Shown: positions 41,527-49,888 of the stretch, piece after piece
Layout of the letters: the number at the start of each line of letters is the position of its first letter
Numbering within the stretch: position 1 is the stretch's first letter
From: CALMEH01 sp964548225
Lineage (GTDB): Bacteria; Acidobacteriota; Blastocatellia; Pyrinomonadales; Pyrinomonadaceae
Direction of reading: 5' to 3'
Assembly (NCBI GenBank): GCA_964548225.1
Contig: CAZJQP010000004.1
Span: 1-64,000, forward strand
DNA length: 64,000 bases
Notes under the pieces: generated by a model
Database searches by the model: none
What the model was told of the DNA's origin: nothing
The model's input: only the letters and a program-made list of their open reading frames with translations
Position numbers and translations under genes: made by a program

Positions 41527-43007
41527 CTTTCCCAATTCATCGTTCGCTTCACAGCTTCCTTCCATTTTGTTTTTAATTTCGACGTTTTTTCGGCGGACAT
41601 TTTCGGCTCAAATCGCTTATTTTCCTGCCATTGGAGCCGCAAATCTTCTTTTGATTTCCAAAATCCGACTGCCAAGCCCGCCAAATATGCCGCACCGAGC
41701 GCAGTCGTTTCAGTAGTTTTTCCACGAATAACCGGAATCTGCAAAATGTCTGCCTGAAATTGCAAAAGCGAATCATTATTTGCTGCCCCGCCGTCAACTC
41801 TTAATTCTTTAAGGTCAATCTTTGCATCTATTTGCATCGCTTCGAGCAAATCTGCTGTTTGAAGCGCGATTGATTCGACCGCCGCCCTCGCAATGTGCGC
41901 TTTGCTCGTGCCGCGTGTCAGCCCGATAATTGCTCCCCGCGCATTTTGATTCCAATGCGGTGCGCCGAGTCCCGCAAAAGCCGGAACAAAATAAACTCCG
42001 CCGTTGTCTTCAACTGAATTCGCCAATGCTTCAACATCGCTTGATTTTTCAATTATTTCAAGAGAATCTCTGAGCCATTGAACGACCGCACCGCCGATAA
42101 AAACACTTCCTTCAAGTGCATATTCCGTTCGCCCGTCAATCTGCCAAGCAATTGTCGTCAACAATTTATTTTCAGATTTTATAGGCTTTTCGCCGACGTT
42201 TTGAAGCAAAAAACAACCTGTGCCGTAAGTGTTTTTCGATGAACCTTTTTCAAAACAAAGCTGTCCGAAAAGTGCGGCTTGCTGGTCGCCCGCATTGCCC
42301 GCGATTTTTATCCCTTTCAATTCATTTGATATTTCAATTTCACCGTAAATTTCTGATGAAGAAACAATTTTGGGCAACATTTGATGTGGAACATTAAAGA
42401 TGTTGAGCAATTCATCATCCCACTTCAGCGAATGAATATTAAAGAGCATCGTCCGTGAAGCATTTGAAACATCAGTTATATGCGTTTTACCGTATGTCAA
42501 TTTCCAAATCAGCCAACTGTCAATCGTTCCAAAAAATAACTCACCGTTTTCAGCTTGTTTTCTTGCACCTTCAACATTTTCCAAAATCCAATTCAACTTG
42601 CTTGCGCTGAAATATGCGTCAACCTGCAATCCTGTTTTTTCACAAATCAACTGGGCGTGATTTGCCCGAATTTTATCGCAAAACGCCGAAGTTCGACGAT
42701 CTTGCCAAACTATTGCATTACAAACAGGTTCACCCGTTTGACGATTCCAAACAACCGTTGTCTCGCGCTGATTTGTTATTCCGACGGCGGCAATATCTTC
42801 GGCTTTCAGATTTGCCTTTCGCAAAGCCTCAACTGCCGTTTCGATTTGTGTTTCCCAAATCTCAAGCGCGTTATGCTCAACCCAACCGGCTCGCTGATAA
42901 ATTTGTGTAAATTCTTTCTGTCCAACAGAAATTATTCGGCTATTCTTATCAAAAATTATCGCGCGGCTCGAAGTCGTGCCTTGGTCGAGTGCAAGAATAT
43001 ATTTCAT
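41523..43007 (-). CDS. glpK: Glycerol kinase
   Basis: A 494-residue FGGY-family kinase phosphorylating glycerol to glycerol 3-phosphate. It has LDQGTTSSRAIIFDK at the N-terminus, VGITNQRETTVVWNRQTG and the IVWQDRRT motif. A C-terminal FGGY-type signature follows around LKELRVDGGAANNDSLLQFQADILQIPV. There is no glycerol facilitator or glycerol-3-phosphate dehydrogenase nearby. It is 11 bases downstream of arsC, so it appears to be in the arsenic transcription unit, which is unusual. Confidence 0.96.
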   Translation of the reverse strand: MKYILALDQGTTSSRAIIFDKNSRIISVGQKEFTQIYQRAGWVEHNALEIWETQIETAVEALRKANLKAEDIAAVGITNQRETTVVWNRQTGEPVCNAIVWQDRRTSAFCDKIRANHAQLICEKTGLQVDAYFSASKLNWILENVEGARKQAENGELFFGTIDSWLIWKLTYGKTHITDVSNASRTMLFNIHSLKWDDELLNIFNVPHQMLPKIVSSSEIYGEIEISNELKGIKIAGNAGDQQAALFGQLCFEKGSSKNTYGTGCFLLQNVGEKPIKSENKLLTTIAWQIDGRTEYALEGSVFIGGAVVQWLRDSLEIIEKSSDVEALANSVEDNGGVYFVPAFAGLGAPHWNQNARGAIIGLTRGTSKAHIARAAVESIALQTADLLEAMQIDAKIDLKELRVDGGAANNDSLLQFQADILQIPVIRGKTTETTALGAAYLAGLAVGFWKSKEDLRLQWQENKRFEPKMSAEKTSKLKTKWKEAVKRTMNWES

Positions 43008-43018
43008 AGATTGAAATT

Positions 43019-43450
43019 TTATTCGGTTTCGAGAATTTTCACAAAATCGGTTTCAAAGTATGTGCTGATTTCATCGCGGACTTGCCGAAAAGAGTTTAGA
43101 CGAGTTTCTTCATCGCCTTGAACTCCTGCCGGGTCTGCAAAAGAGTGGTGGATAAGTCTTGTTTTAGCAGGAAAATACGGACAATTTTCTTGCGCGTTGT
43201 CACAAACCGTCAAAACATAATCAACTTCTTCGTTTGCAAATTCATCAACCGATTTTGAGCGGTTGTTTGAAATATCAATACCGATTTCTGCTAACGCTTT
43301 GATTGCTTCGGGACGCACAATTGAAGGTTTTGTGCCTGCACTATTTATTTCATATTTGTGTTGCGTTATATGTTTTAACAAACCTTCCGCCATTTGTGAA
43401 CGTGCGGAATTTCCGGTGCATAAAATCAGAACTTTTTTCTTGTCGGACAT
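43019..43450 (-). CDS. arsC: Arsenate reductase, thioredoxin-coupled
   Basis: A low-molecular-weight phosphatase-fold ArsC of 143 residues. The P-loop CTGNSARS has catalytic C11 and R17, and C83 and C90 (CDNAQENC) form the redox relay. The C-terminal HHSFADPAGVQGDEETRLNSFRQVRDEI is typical. It reduces arsenate to arsenite for export by Acr3, using thioredoxin. The start is 4 bases after the acr3 stop; glpK follows after 11 bases. Confidence 0.95.
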   Translation of the reverse strand: MSDKKKVLILCTGNSARSQMAEGLLKHITQHKYEINSAGTKPSIVRPEAIKALAEIGIDISNNRSKSVDEFANEEVDYVLTVCDNAQENCPYFPAKTRLIHHSFADPAGVQGDEETRLNSFRQVRDEISTYFETDFVKILETE

Positions 43451-43454
43451 AATT

Positions 43455-44519
43455 TTAGTTTAATTCTTCCTTGAATTTATTTCTTTGTCTAAGCGCAACT
43501 CTGACCAAAAGTATCAAAACCGGAACTTCGATTAGCGGACCGATTACGGCAGCAAAGGCAACTCCCGAATTGATGCCGAAAACCGCGATAGCAACGGCAA
43601 TTCCAAGTTCAAAATTGTTTCCGGCGGCAGTAAATGCAAGCGAAGTGCTTTTCGGATAATCTGCTCCGGCGCGTTTTGCCAAGAAAAATGCGCTGAAAAA
43701 CATAACCACAAAGTAGATTACCAGCGGAAGCGCGATTCTCAGAACATCAAACGGAATCTGCACGATCAACTGCCCTTTATAGCTGAACATCACAACGACT
43801 GTAAAAAGTAGGGCAACAAGTGTTATCGGGCTTATTTTCGGAATAAAAATGTTTTCATACCATTCCTTTCCTTTAGTTTTTATTAAGAAAAATCGCGTCA
43901 GCATTCCTGCAAAAAACGGTATGCCGAGATAAATCAGAACGCTTTCGGCAATTTGCAAAATGCTAATGTTGACTTCTACACCTTTGATACCGAAAATAGG
44001 CGGTAAAACCGTTACGAAAATATATGCGTAAATGCTATAAAAAAGAACTTGAAAAATGCTGTTAAAGGCAACCAGACCAGCTACATATTCGTTGTCGCCT
44101 TTCGCTAAATCGTTCCAAACAATGACCATAGCGATACAACGCGCAATGCCGATCATAACTAACCCAATCATATAATCGGGCTTGTCGGGAAGAAGAGAAA
44201 CCGCTAAAAAAAACATGAGAAGCGGACCGATAATCCAGTTTTGTAAAAGTGAAAGAGTGAGAATTTTTAGGTTACGAAAAACTTCTGGAAGTTCTTCATA
44301 TTTTACTTTGGCAAGCGGCGGATACATCATCAAAATCAAACCGATTGCAATTGGAATATTCGTTGTTCCAATTTGAAACTGATTAATAAAATCCGAGGTT
44401 CGCGGAATAAAATACCCGATGAAAACGCCGATTGCCATTGCCGTAAAAATCCACAAAGTCAAAAATCGGTCAAGAAAAGAAAGTTTTTTTACAGCGGGAA
44501 TTTCAGACACATTCTTCAT
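43455..44519 (-). CDS. acr3: ACR3-type arsenite efflux transporter
   Basis: A ten-helix ACR3-family permease of 354 residues that exports arsenite. It carries VKKLSFLDRFLTLWIFTAMAIGVFIGYF at the start, IGLVMIGIARCIAMVIVWNDLAKGD with the conserved Cys of the transport site, and AAGNNFELGIAVAIAVFG in the later helices. The ATG at 44519 is preferred over an upstream Met because it gives the family N-terminus. It lies between the cystathionine gamma-synthase-type gene and arsC, in a unit with very short gaps. Confidence 0.95.
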   Translation of the reverse strand: MKNVSEIPAVKKLSFLDRFLTLWIFTAMAIGVFIGYFIPRTSDFINQFQIGTTNIPIAIGLILMMYPPLAKVKYEELPEVFRNLKILTLSLLQNWIIGPLLMFFLAVSLLPDKPDYMIGLVMIGIARCIAMVIVWNDLAKGDNEYVAGLVAFNSIFQVLFYSIYAYIFVTVLPPIFGIKGVEVNISILQIAESVLIYLGIPFFAGMLTRFFLIKTKGKEWYENIFIPKISPITLVALLFTVVVMFSYKGQLIVQIPFDVLRIALPLVIYFVVMFFSAFFLAKRAGADYPKSTSLAFTAAGNNFELGIAVAIAVFGINSGVAFAAVIGPLIEVPVLILLVRVALRQRNKFKEELN

Positions 44520-44551
44520 ATAAATACGCTTATGCACATATATTATCTCGT

Positions 44552-45730
44552 TTAATGGATTTCAGCTAACGCATGGTCTAAGTCAGCAATCAAATCATCG
44601 GCGTTTTCGATACCGACTGACAGACGAATCAGCCCGTCGGTAATTCCGGCTTTGAGGCGTTCTTCGCGTGGAATTCCGGCGTGCGTCATCGAAGCCGAAT
44701 GTTGAATAATCGTTTCCACACCGCCGAGCGAAGTTGCTAAAGTGCAGAGTTTGACCTTATTTAAAAGCGTCTTTCCATTTTCGACCGTGCCGATGTCAAA
44801 TGAAATCATTCCGCCGAAACCGCGCATTTGTTTGCGGGCAATTTCGTGATTCGGATGCGAAGCCAACCCCGCGTAATTGACGTGCAAAACTTTCGGATGT
44901 TCCGCCAAAAATTCAGCAACTTTTTGTGCGTTTTCGTTATGGCGTTCCATTCTAAGTGCTAAAGTTTTGATTCCGCGAAGCACGAGCCAAGCCGTCTGCG
45001 GTGCGATGTTTCCGCCGAAAAGTTTAGTTGTTTTTAATCGCGCTTTTTCGATAAAACCTGTTTTTCCAACAATTACGCCTGCCGTCAAATCGCTGTGTCC
45101 CCCCAAATATTTCGTTGCACTGTGCAAAACCGCGTCAATGCCGAGCGTTAAAGGAAGCTGGTTAAACGGAGTGGCAAAAGTATTGTCGCAAATCGTTATA
45201 ATTCCATTTTCCTGTGCGATACGAGCAATTTCCGCCAAATCCGAGATTTTCAAAGTGGGGTTAGACGGCGTTTCGAGATAAAAAATTTTCGTATTTTCAC
45301 GAATCGCCTCCCGATAATTCTCGGCGTTTGTTTGGTCAATATAAGTCGTTGAAACACCAAAGTTTTCTGCCAAATATTCAAGAAAACTTCCGGTCGTCGA
45401 ATAATGCGATTCGGGTGCAACGATATGATCGCCAGTTTTGACAATCGTCAAAATCGAAGCCGAAACCGCCGCCATTCCCGACGCAAAAGCAAGCGCACTT
45501 TCACCCTGTTCGAGTTCGCACATCGCTTTTTCGAGTGCGTCCTGCGTCGGATTTCCCAAACGCCCGTAAAACCAGCCCGGTTTTTCGTAATTGTGAATCG
45601 CCGCCGCTTCGTCAGCATCCGAAAAGGCAAAAACCGAAGCATTATAAATCGGAACGGAAACCGAGCCGTGATAATTTTCCGTGTCTTCGCCCGCGTGAAC
45701 TGCTAAAGTTTCAAAAGATTTCTCATTCAT
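44552..45730 (-). CDS. Cystathionine gamma-synthase/lyase-type PLP enzyme
   Basis: A Cys/Met-metabolism PLP-dependent enzyme of 392 residues. The PLP lysine lies in LHSATKYLGGHSDLTAG, and FYLETPSNPTLKISDL, YGRLGNPTQDALE and SLGGVETIIQHSASMTHAGIP are family signatures. It could form cystathionine, make homocysteine by sulfhydrylation, or release thiol from methionine or cystathionine; sequence alone does not decide. It lies inside the arsenic unit, 6 bases after arsI. A supply of cysteine or homocysteine thiols for arsenic handling is a plausible but unproven reason. Confidence 0.9.
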   Translation of the reverse strand: MNEKSFETLAVHAGEDTENYHGSVSVPIYNASVFAFSDADEAAAIHNYEKPGWFYGRLGNPTQDALEKAMCELEQGESALAFASGMAAVSASILTIVKTGDHIVAPESHYSTTGSFLEYLAENFGVSTTYIDQTNAENYREAIRENTKIFYLETPSNPTLKISDLAEIARIAQENGIITICDNTFATPFNQLPLTLGIDAVLHSATKYLGGHSDLTAGVIVGKTGFIEKARLKTTKLFGGNIAPQTAWLVLRGIKTLALRMERHNENAQKVAEFLAEHPKVLHVNYAGLASHPNHEIARKQMRGFGGMISFDIGTVENGKTLLNKVKLCTLATSLGGVETIIQHSASMTHAGIPREERLKAGITDGLIRLSVGIENADDLIADLDHALAEIH

Positions 45731-45736
45731 TAAGTT

Positions 45737-46189
45737 TTATTTCGCACAAACATTCGTTGAACGAGATATATTAACTTTTTCAGCCGTTGGAGCGCAACAA
45801 CTTGAGGCGGCATTTTCTTTTCCTTCAGTATTTTCCAAAACGACGAAGACTTCCCAACGGTTGCCGTCCGGGTCTTGCACCCAAGTTTTGTCTTGAAGCG
45901 CGTAACAGCAATCGGTTTTCATCTCGTCCAAAGTTACCAAACCGTTTTCTTGCCAACGCTTGCCCATTTCCAAAACTTCTTCGGTCGTTTCAACCTGCAA
46001 ACCGAGATGCGAAAGCGAACCGCCGCGTTCAAAATTAACTTGATTCATCGTAAAATTGAGAGACGGATTGGCAATATCAAATTTTGCATAATCCGTTCTG
46101 ACTTTTACCGGCTCGACTCCGAACATTTTTTTGTAGAAATCAATGCTGTTTTCCACGTTGCTGACATTTATCGAAAGATGTGTTTTCAT
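45737..46189 (-). CDS. arsI: ArsI/CadI-family organoarsenical lyase-like dioxygenase
   Basis: A 150-residue vicinal-oxygen-chelate protein. The vicinal Cys pair C94-C95 in TDCCYALQDKTWVQDPDGNRWEVF matches the As(III)-binding pair of ArsI, which breaks the carbon-arsenic bond of trivalent methylarsenicals. Candidate iron ligands are His near the N-terminus, H61 and E113. An extra tail carries a second pair, C131-C132 in SCCAPTAE, and C148. The start at 46189 has AGGAGC as ribosome binding site; longer in-frame residues lie in the promoter. It is the first gene of the divergent arsenic unit. A CadI-type cadmium-induced protein is the alternative. Confidence 0.88.
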   Translation of the reverse strand: MKTHLSINVSNVENSIDFYKKMFGVEPVKVRTDYAKFDIANPSLNFTMNQVNFERGGSLSHLGLQVETTEEVLEMGKRWQENGLVTLDEMKTDCCYALQDKTWVQDPDGNRWEVFVVLENTEGKENAASSCCAPTAEKVNISRSTNVCAK

Positions 46190-46232
46190 AATTATAGCTC
46201 CTAATTTTGTTTTTATATTCATATACGCCAAA

Positions 46233-46258
46233 ACATATATGTAAAGACGAATATATTC
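46233..46258. promoter_or_regulatory. Candidate ArsR operator palindromes
   Basis: Two perfect 10-base palindromes, ACATATATGT (46233-46242) and GAATATATTC (46249-46258), lie between arsR and arsI. The second overlaps the predicted -10 box of the arsI unit, so binding there would block transcription. Confidence 0.5.
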
Positions 46259-46278
46259 TCATAATTGCATCTTGTCAA
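46250..46278 (-). promoter_or_regulatory. Predicted promoter of the arsI-acr3-arsC unit
   Basis: On the minus strand TTGACA (46273-46278) and TATATT (46250-46255) are separated by 17 bases. The -35 box lies in the palindrome TTGTCAAGACAA (46272-46283), which may also provide a TTGTCA box for arsR on the other strand. Confidence 0.65.
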
Positions 46279-46311
46279 GACAAAATTCCAAATTTGTGAT
46301 ATTTTTTTTAT

Positions 46312-46755
46312 ATGAACGAAGATTTCTTGTTAGGAATGGAAACTTTTTTTATGGCTTTGGCAGATAAAACGCGGTTGAGACTTTTGAATTTGATGCGCGA
46401 AGAAGAAATTTGTGTCTGCTTTTTTACGGAAGTTTTGGAAGAAAGTCAACCGAAAGTTTCGCGGCATCTGGCATATCTGAGAAATGCCGGAATTGTCGAA
46501 GCACGGCGCGACGGAAAATGGATGCACTATCGAATTATCAAACCCGAAAACCCCTTTGCCGCACAAGTTTTGGAAGATACTTTAGTGTGGCTCGCTTCGC
46601 AAGATGAAATGCAGAAGGATTATCAAAAATTAGCGGTTGCCTGTTGCACCCCGACTGCACCTGTAACAATTATGCGTGCGCCGAGACCAAACATATTTGC
46701 TGAAACAGATGTGAATATGAATCAAACTGAGGAATTGGAAACATTTTTGTTATGA
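46312..46755 (+). CDS. arsR: ArsR-family arsenic-responsive repressor
   Basis: A winged-helix ArsR/SmtB repressor of 147 residues. The core is ALADKTRLRLLNLMREEEICVCFFTEVLEESQPKVSRHLAYLRNAGIVEARRDGKWMHYRI, with the metalloid-sensing C34 and C36 at the start of the recognition unit. A C-terminal extension contains C111-C112 in ACCTPTAP, similar to the Cys tail of ArsI. Without arsenite it should repress itself and the divergent arsI unit. There is no Shine-Dalgarno motif before the ATG. Its 3' end overlaps the convergent DUF5522 gene by 34 bases. Confidence 0.93.
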   Translation: MNEDFLLGMETFFMALADKTRLRLLNLMREEEICVCFFTEVLEESQPKVSRHLAYLRNAGIVEARRDGKWMHYRIIKPENPFAAQVLEDTLVWLASQDEMQKDYQKLAVACCTPTAPVTIMRAPRPNIFAETDVNMNQTEELETFLL

Positions 46756-46940
46756 CCTGAATCTTCTCCTGTGTTATACGGACAATAACGACAGCCGTTT
46801 CCACAGCAATAGCCCCGTTTTAAAAGAAAATGTGCGGTTAAAACCATCAAACCGTTTTCAAAATAATAATCAATGCCTTCAGTGAGTTTCTCTTTTGATG
46901 CGGATTGTGATTTTTTTTCAGTGGCTATTTGTTTAGACAT
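46722..46940 (-). CDS. DUF5522 Cys-rich small protein
   Basis: A 72-residue protein whose core, YYFENGLMVLTAHFLLKRGYCCGNGCRYCPYN, is the DUF5522 signature: four Cys in CCGNGCRYC, likely binding zinc or an Fe-S cluster. A Lys/Ser-rich N-terminus and a short polar tail flank it. The function is unknown. It is probably the last gene of the unit CPXCG protein, PqqB-like, tlyA, DUF5522 on the minus strand, 32 bases after tlyA, and it overlaps the 3' end of arsR in the opposite direction. Confidence 0.85.
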   Translation of the reverse strand: MSKQIATEKKSQSASKEKLTEGIDYYFENGLMVLTAHFLLKRGYCCGNGCRYCPYNTGEDSGHNKNVSNSSV

Positions 46941-46972
46941 AAAAACCTACAAAATATTTGAAAATTAAAAAT

Positions 46973-47713
46973 TTATAATTGATAAAGTGAAAGAAACTCT
47001 TTGTTTCCGTCCGCGCCTAAGATTGGCGAATCAATCAAACCTTTATTTTTTAAGCCGATGCTTTCAGCAAATTTGTTAATTTTTTCAATAACTTCGACGT
47101 GTTTCGTTGAGTCTTTAACAATTCCGCCTTTACCGACTTCATCTTTGCCGACTTCGAATTGCGGTTTTATCAGAACAATGATTATACCGCTTTCGATTAA
47201 CAATTCTTTCAAAGCAGGTAGAATTTTTGTTACGGAAATAAATGAAACGTCCATCACGATTAAATCAAATTTTTCGTCAAAATTTTCCGGCTTTAAATAT
47301 CGTGCATTTACATTTTCGCGGACTTCGACACGCACATCATTTCTTAATTTCCAAACAAGTTGATTCGTGCCAACATCAATTGCAACAACTTTTTTTGCGC
47401 CGTTTTGAAGCAGACAATCGGTAAAACCTCCGGTTGACGCACCAACATCAAGACATACATATTTGTTTGGGCATATTTGAAATTCCTGCAATGCTTTTTC
47501 GAGTTTCAAACCGCCGCGTCCGACATACTTTATTTCATCGGATTTGCCTTTGATACGGATTTTCTCGGTTGGCAAAAACTCTTGCGAAGACTTTTCGATG
47601 CGCTTTTCATTGACCAAAACAACACCCGACATTACAAGTGCTTGCGCTTTTGTGCGCGAATCTGCAAACCCCTGTGAAACTAATAGTTTATCAATCCGTT
47701 CGCGCTTCATCAC
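46973..47713 (-). CDS. tlyA: TlyA-type rRNA 2'-O-methyltransferase
   Basis: An N-terminal S4 RNA-binding domain (residues 3-60, RIDKLLVSQGFADSRTKAQALVMSGVVLVNEK) is followed by a FtsJ-like SAM methyltransferase domain with CLDVGASTGGFTDCLLQNGAKKVVAIDVG and FDLIVMDVSFISVTKILPAL. The C-terminal KPQFEVGKDEVGKGGIVKD segment is typical of the family. It methylates ribose of cytidines in 16S and sometimes 23S rRNA. The start overlaps the stop of the PqqB-like gene upstream by ATGA, showing coupled translation. Confidence 0.93.
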   Translation of the reverse strand: MMKRERIDKLLVSQGFADSRTKAQALVMSGVVLVNEKRIEKSSQEFLPTEKIRIKGKSDEIKYVGRGGLKLEKALQEFQICPNKYVCLDVGASTGGFTDCLLQNGAKKVVAIDVGTNQLVWKLRNDVRVEVRENVNARYLKPENFDEKFDLIVMDVSFISVTKILPALKELLIESGIIIVLIKPQFEVGKDEVGKGGIVKDSTKHVEVIEKINKFAESIGLKNKGLIDSPILGADGNKEFLSLYQL

Positions 47714-48630
47714 AATTCAATTTTTTGTCCTTGAAAAGCAATATTAAAGCCTTTCGATCTTACTTCTTCGATTTTCTTTTTATTACCCTGCACTAACGGA
47801 TTTGTGTGATTGAAATGAATAAAATAAACCTTTTTTCTTTCGTTCTCAGGCAAATCTTTTAGAAGTTCCATTGTTTCCGAAACAAATGGATGAGGCACTT
47901 CGCTCATTGGGCGACTTATCTCACCGTCAGCATAAAAAGTGCCGTCAACGAGAACGTAATCGCTTGATTTTACAACATCTTCGAGCTTTTCCGACCATTT
48001 TTGCCACTTGTCAATATCGGGAATAAAAACGAGTGTTTTCTTTTCCGAAACGATTTTGAACCCAACTGTTTCCGAAAATTCATCGCGGTGCGGAACTAAA
48101 AACGGCTCGACAGTCAGATTTTTGTAGAGTCCGATTTTTTGTTTATCTTCAAGCGGTTTGAGGGAAATATTTTTAATCTCAACGAGCTGCGACCAAGGCG
48201 CATTTTTTTCGAGCAGCTGCTTCATTCGCGGCATCGCATAAACCGGAATTCCGCTCGAATTCATTGATTCTCTGCCGAGATACATCAAACCTGTGTAATG
48301 CCCAATGTGCGCGTGAGTAATAAAAATTCCGGTCAGAGTGTTGAAATAATTGCCGGAAATTTCCTTCAAAAGTTGAAACTGTTCTGGAAAATCAGGAGTT
48401 GCGTCAAAAACCCAACGCTCGTTTGTTTTCGGATTTACCAAAGCAATCGAAGAAACCGTCTGTTGTAGTTTTTTATCTTTCCAAGCATTGTAACAAAATG
48501 GCGAATCGCAACCAATCTGCGGAACTCCGGCATCTTGGGCGATGCCTAAAACGGTAACGTATGGCGACTTGGCGAAAATTGTCGAAAAGTTCGTCAGCAA
48601 TATAAATAAAATCAGTAAAAAATGTTTCAT
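47710..48630 (-). CDS. Secreted PqqB-like metallo-hydrolase
   Basis: A signal peptide (residues 1-20, ending IFAKS) is followed by an MBL-fold domain. It has the start VTVLGIAQDAGVPQIGCDSPFC, typical of PqqB-like proteins, and the metal motif THAHIGH at 105-111. PHRDEFSETVGF, FIPDIDKW and DGTFYADGE lie further on. No other pqq gene is present, so the protein is a PqqB relative with a hydrolase or oxygenase role of unknown substrate. The two Cys in GCDSPFCYN are conserved in this group. It overlaps both neighbours by 4 bases (ATGA), so it lies in the middle of a tight operon. Confidence 0.85.
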   Translation of the reverse strand: MKHFLLILFILLTNFSTIFAKSPYVTVLGIAQDAGVPQIGCDSPFCYNAWKDKKLQQTVSSIALVNPKTNERWVFDATPDFPEQFQLLKEISGNYFNTLTGIFITHAHIGHYTGLMYLGRESMNSSGIPVYAMPRMKQLLEKNAPWSQLVEIKNISLKPLEDKQKIGLYKNLTVEPFLVPHRDEFSETVGFKIVSEKKTLVFIPDIDKWQKWSEKLEDVVKSSDYVLVDGTFYADGEISRPMSEVPHPFVSETMELLKDLPENERKKVYFIHFNHTNPLVQGNKKKIEEVRSKGFNIAFQGQKIEL

Positions 48631-48812
48631 TGTTCGATACTTTCGGCTTGAAAATCTTGCAATTCAAAATCTTCCGCCACATAAAAAATCTGTATCGGAC
48701 GACAGCAGACTTCGCAATCTTCGATATAACCTTGCTCGCCGACCGATAAATCCAACACAAAAGAAATTTCTTGCCAACAATAGGGGCAAGTAAAAAAATG
48801 TTCAATTTCCAT
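48627..48812 (-). CDS. CPXCG-motif cysteine-rich small protein
   Basis: A 61-residue protein of the CPXCG family with two Cys pairs: TCPYCWQEI near the N-terminus and CEVCCRPIQ in the middle, forming a small zinc ribbon. The rest is acidic. It is the first gene of the minus-strand operon with the PqqB-like gene, tlyA and DUF5522, overlapping the second gene as ATGA. Function unknown. Confidence 0.88.
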   Translation of the reverse strand: MEIEHFFTCPYCWQEISFVLDLSVGEQGYIEDCEVCCRPIQIFYVAEDFELQDFQAESIEQ

Positions 48813-48875
48813 TAAGTTTTTCTAATCTTGAGGTATCTTCCAAGTTTCAGGTTTCCAATGATAGAATTTAACAAA

Positions 48876-49820
48876 ATGAGCGAAAAACTAAAACTCGACG
48901 GATTTGCAAAATATGCTTGGTTTGTTTTGGCTTACAACGTCTTAGTGATTTTGTGGGGCGTTTTTCTGCGTGCTTCAAAATCCGGTGACGGTTGCGGGCA
49001 ACATTGGTTGACGTGCCACGGCGAAGTTGTGCCGTCTGCGCCGGAATTGAAAACGGTCATCGAATTTTCTCATCGGTTAATGAGTGCGGCAGACGGAATA
49101 ATTGTCATAATTTTGGTCATCTGGGCTTTTCGCGCTTTTGCAAAAGGTCATATTTTGCGAAAATTTGCGGTAGCGAGTTTGGGTTTGGTGATTGTCGAAG
49201 GTTTAATCGGCGCGGGACTTGTTCTGACGGGAAACACCGCCGGTTCTTATTCGGAAAGTCGCCCGTTTTGGGCGATGGGACATCTGATCAGCACTTTTAT
49301 TTTGCTGACAGCGATGACGCTCACGGCTTGGTTTGCGAGCGGCGGAAAGCCTTTTTCGTTTAAAAACGGCGGGAAAGTTCTTCTGCTTTTGGGAATAGGC
49401 GTTTTCGGCATTCTGCTGGTCGGAATGAGCGGTTCGTTGGCGGCTTTAAGCAATATGTTGTTTCCGTCGCAAAGTTTGACCGAAGGAATTGCGAAAGATT
49501 TTTCCGAGACTTCGCATTATTTGTTGCGTTTGCGAATAAGTCATCCGATAGTTTCGATTTTAACGAGCGTTTATTTAATTTTTCTTGCCGGCTGGTTGCG
49601 GAAAAAGAGTGGAAATAATCCGTCTGTTGTGCGTTGGTCGAATATTTTGAGTATTTTAATTTTGGGGCAAATCGCGTTTGGGGCGGCAACGCTTTTGATG
49701 CTTGCACCGATTGTAATGCAGTTGGGGCATTTGTTGTTGGCAGATTTAATTTGGATTTCTTTTGTTCTGTTGACGGCAAATTTTCTGCAAAAAGATTTTT
49801 TAGACGTTAATGAAAAATAA
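48876..49820 (+). CDS. ctaA: Heme A synthase-like protein (CtaA/COX15)
   Basis: A polytopic membrane protein of about 314 residues with eight hydrophobic helices. The first helix is followed by LRASKSGDGCGQHWLTCHGEVVP, containing the Cys pair C40/C47 seen in CtaA proteins, and then IEFSHRLMSA with a heme-ligand His. FWAMGHLISTFIL, RLRISHPIVSI and MQLGHLLLADLIW supply further His. It converts heme O to heme A for cytochrome oxidase. No other oxidase gene is in the window. ATG 48876 is chosen because GATAGAAT just upstream could be the -10; ATG 48858 is in frame. Confidence 0.85.
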   Translation: MSEKLKLDGFAKYAWFVLAYNVLVILWGVFLRASKSGDGCGQHWLTCHGEVVPSAPELKTVIEFSHRLMSAADGIIVIILVIWAFRAFAKGHILRKFAVASLGLVIVEGLIGAGLVLTGNTAGSYSESRPFWAMGHLISTFILLTAMTLTAWFASGGKPFSFKNGGKVLLLLGIGVFGILLVGMSGSLAALSNMLFPSQSLTEGIAKDFSETSHYLLRLRISHPIVSILTSVYLIFLAGWLRKKSGNNPSVVRWSNILSILILGQIAFGAATLLMLAPIVMQLGHLLLADLIWISFVLLTANFLQKDFLDVNEK

Positions 49821-49836
49821 TCCTCAACCCTTAAAC

Positions 49837-49871
49837 AAAAAGGCGATTCATTGAACGAACCGCCTTTTTTT
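49837..49871. terminator. Bidirectional terminator
   Basis: A 9-bp GC-rich stem flanked by A and T runs (AAAAAGGCG with CGCCTTTTT, then two further Ts) lies between the convergent ctaA and YidB-OmpA genes. Confidence 0.75.
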
Positions 49872-49888
49872 GTTAGTTTTTCACCCGA

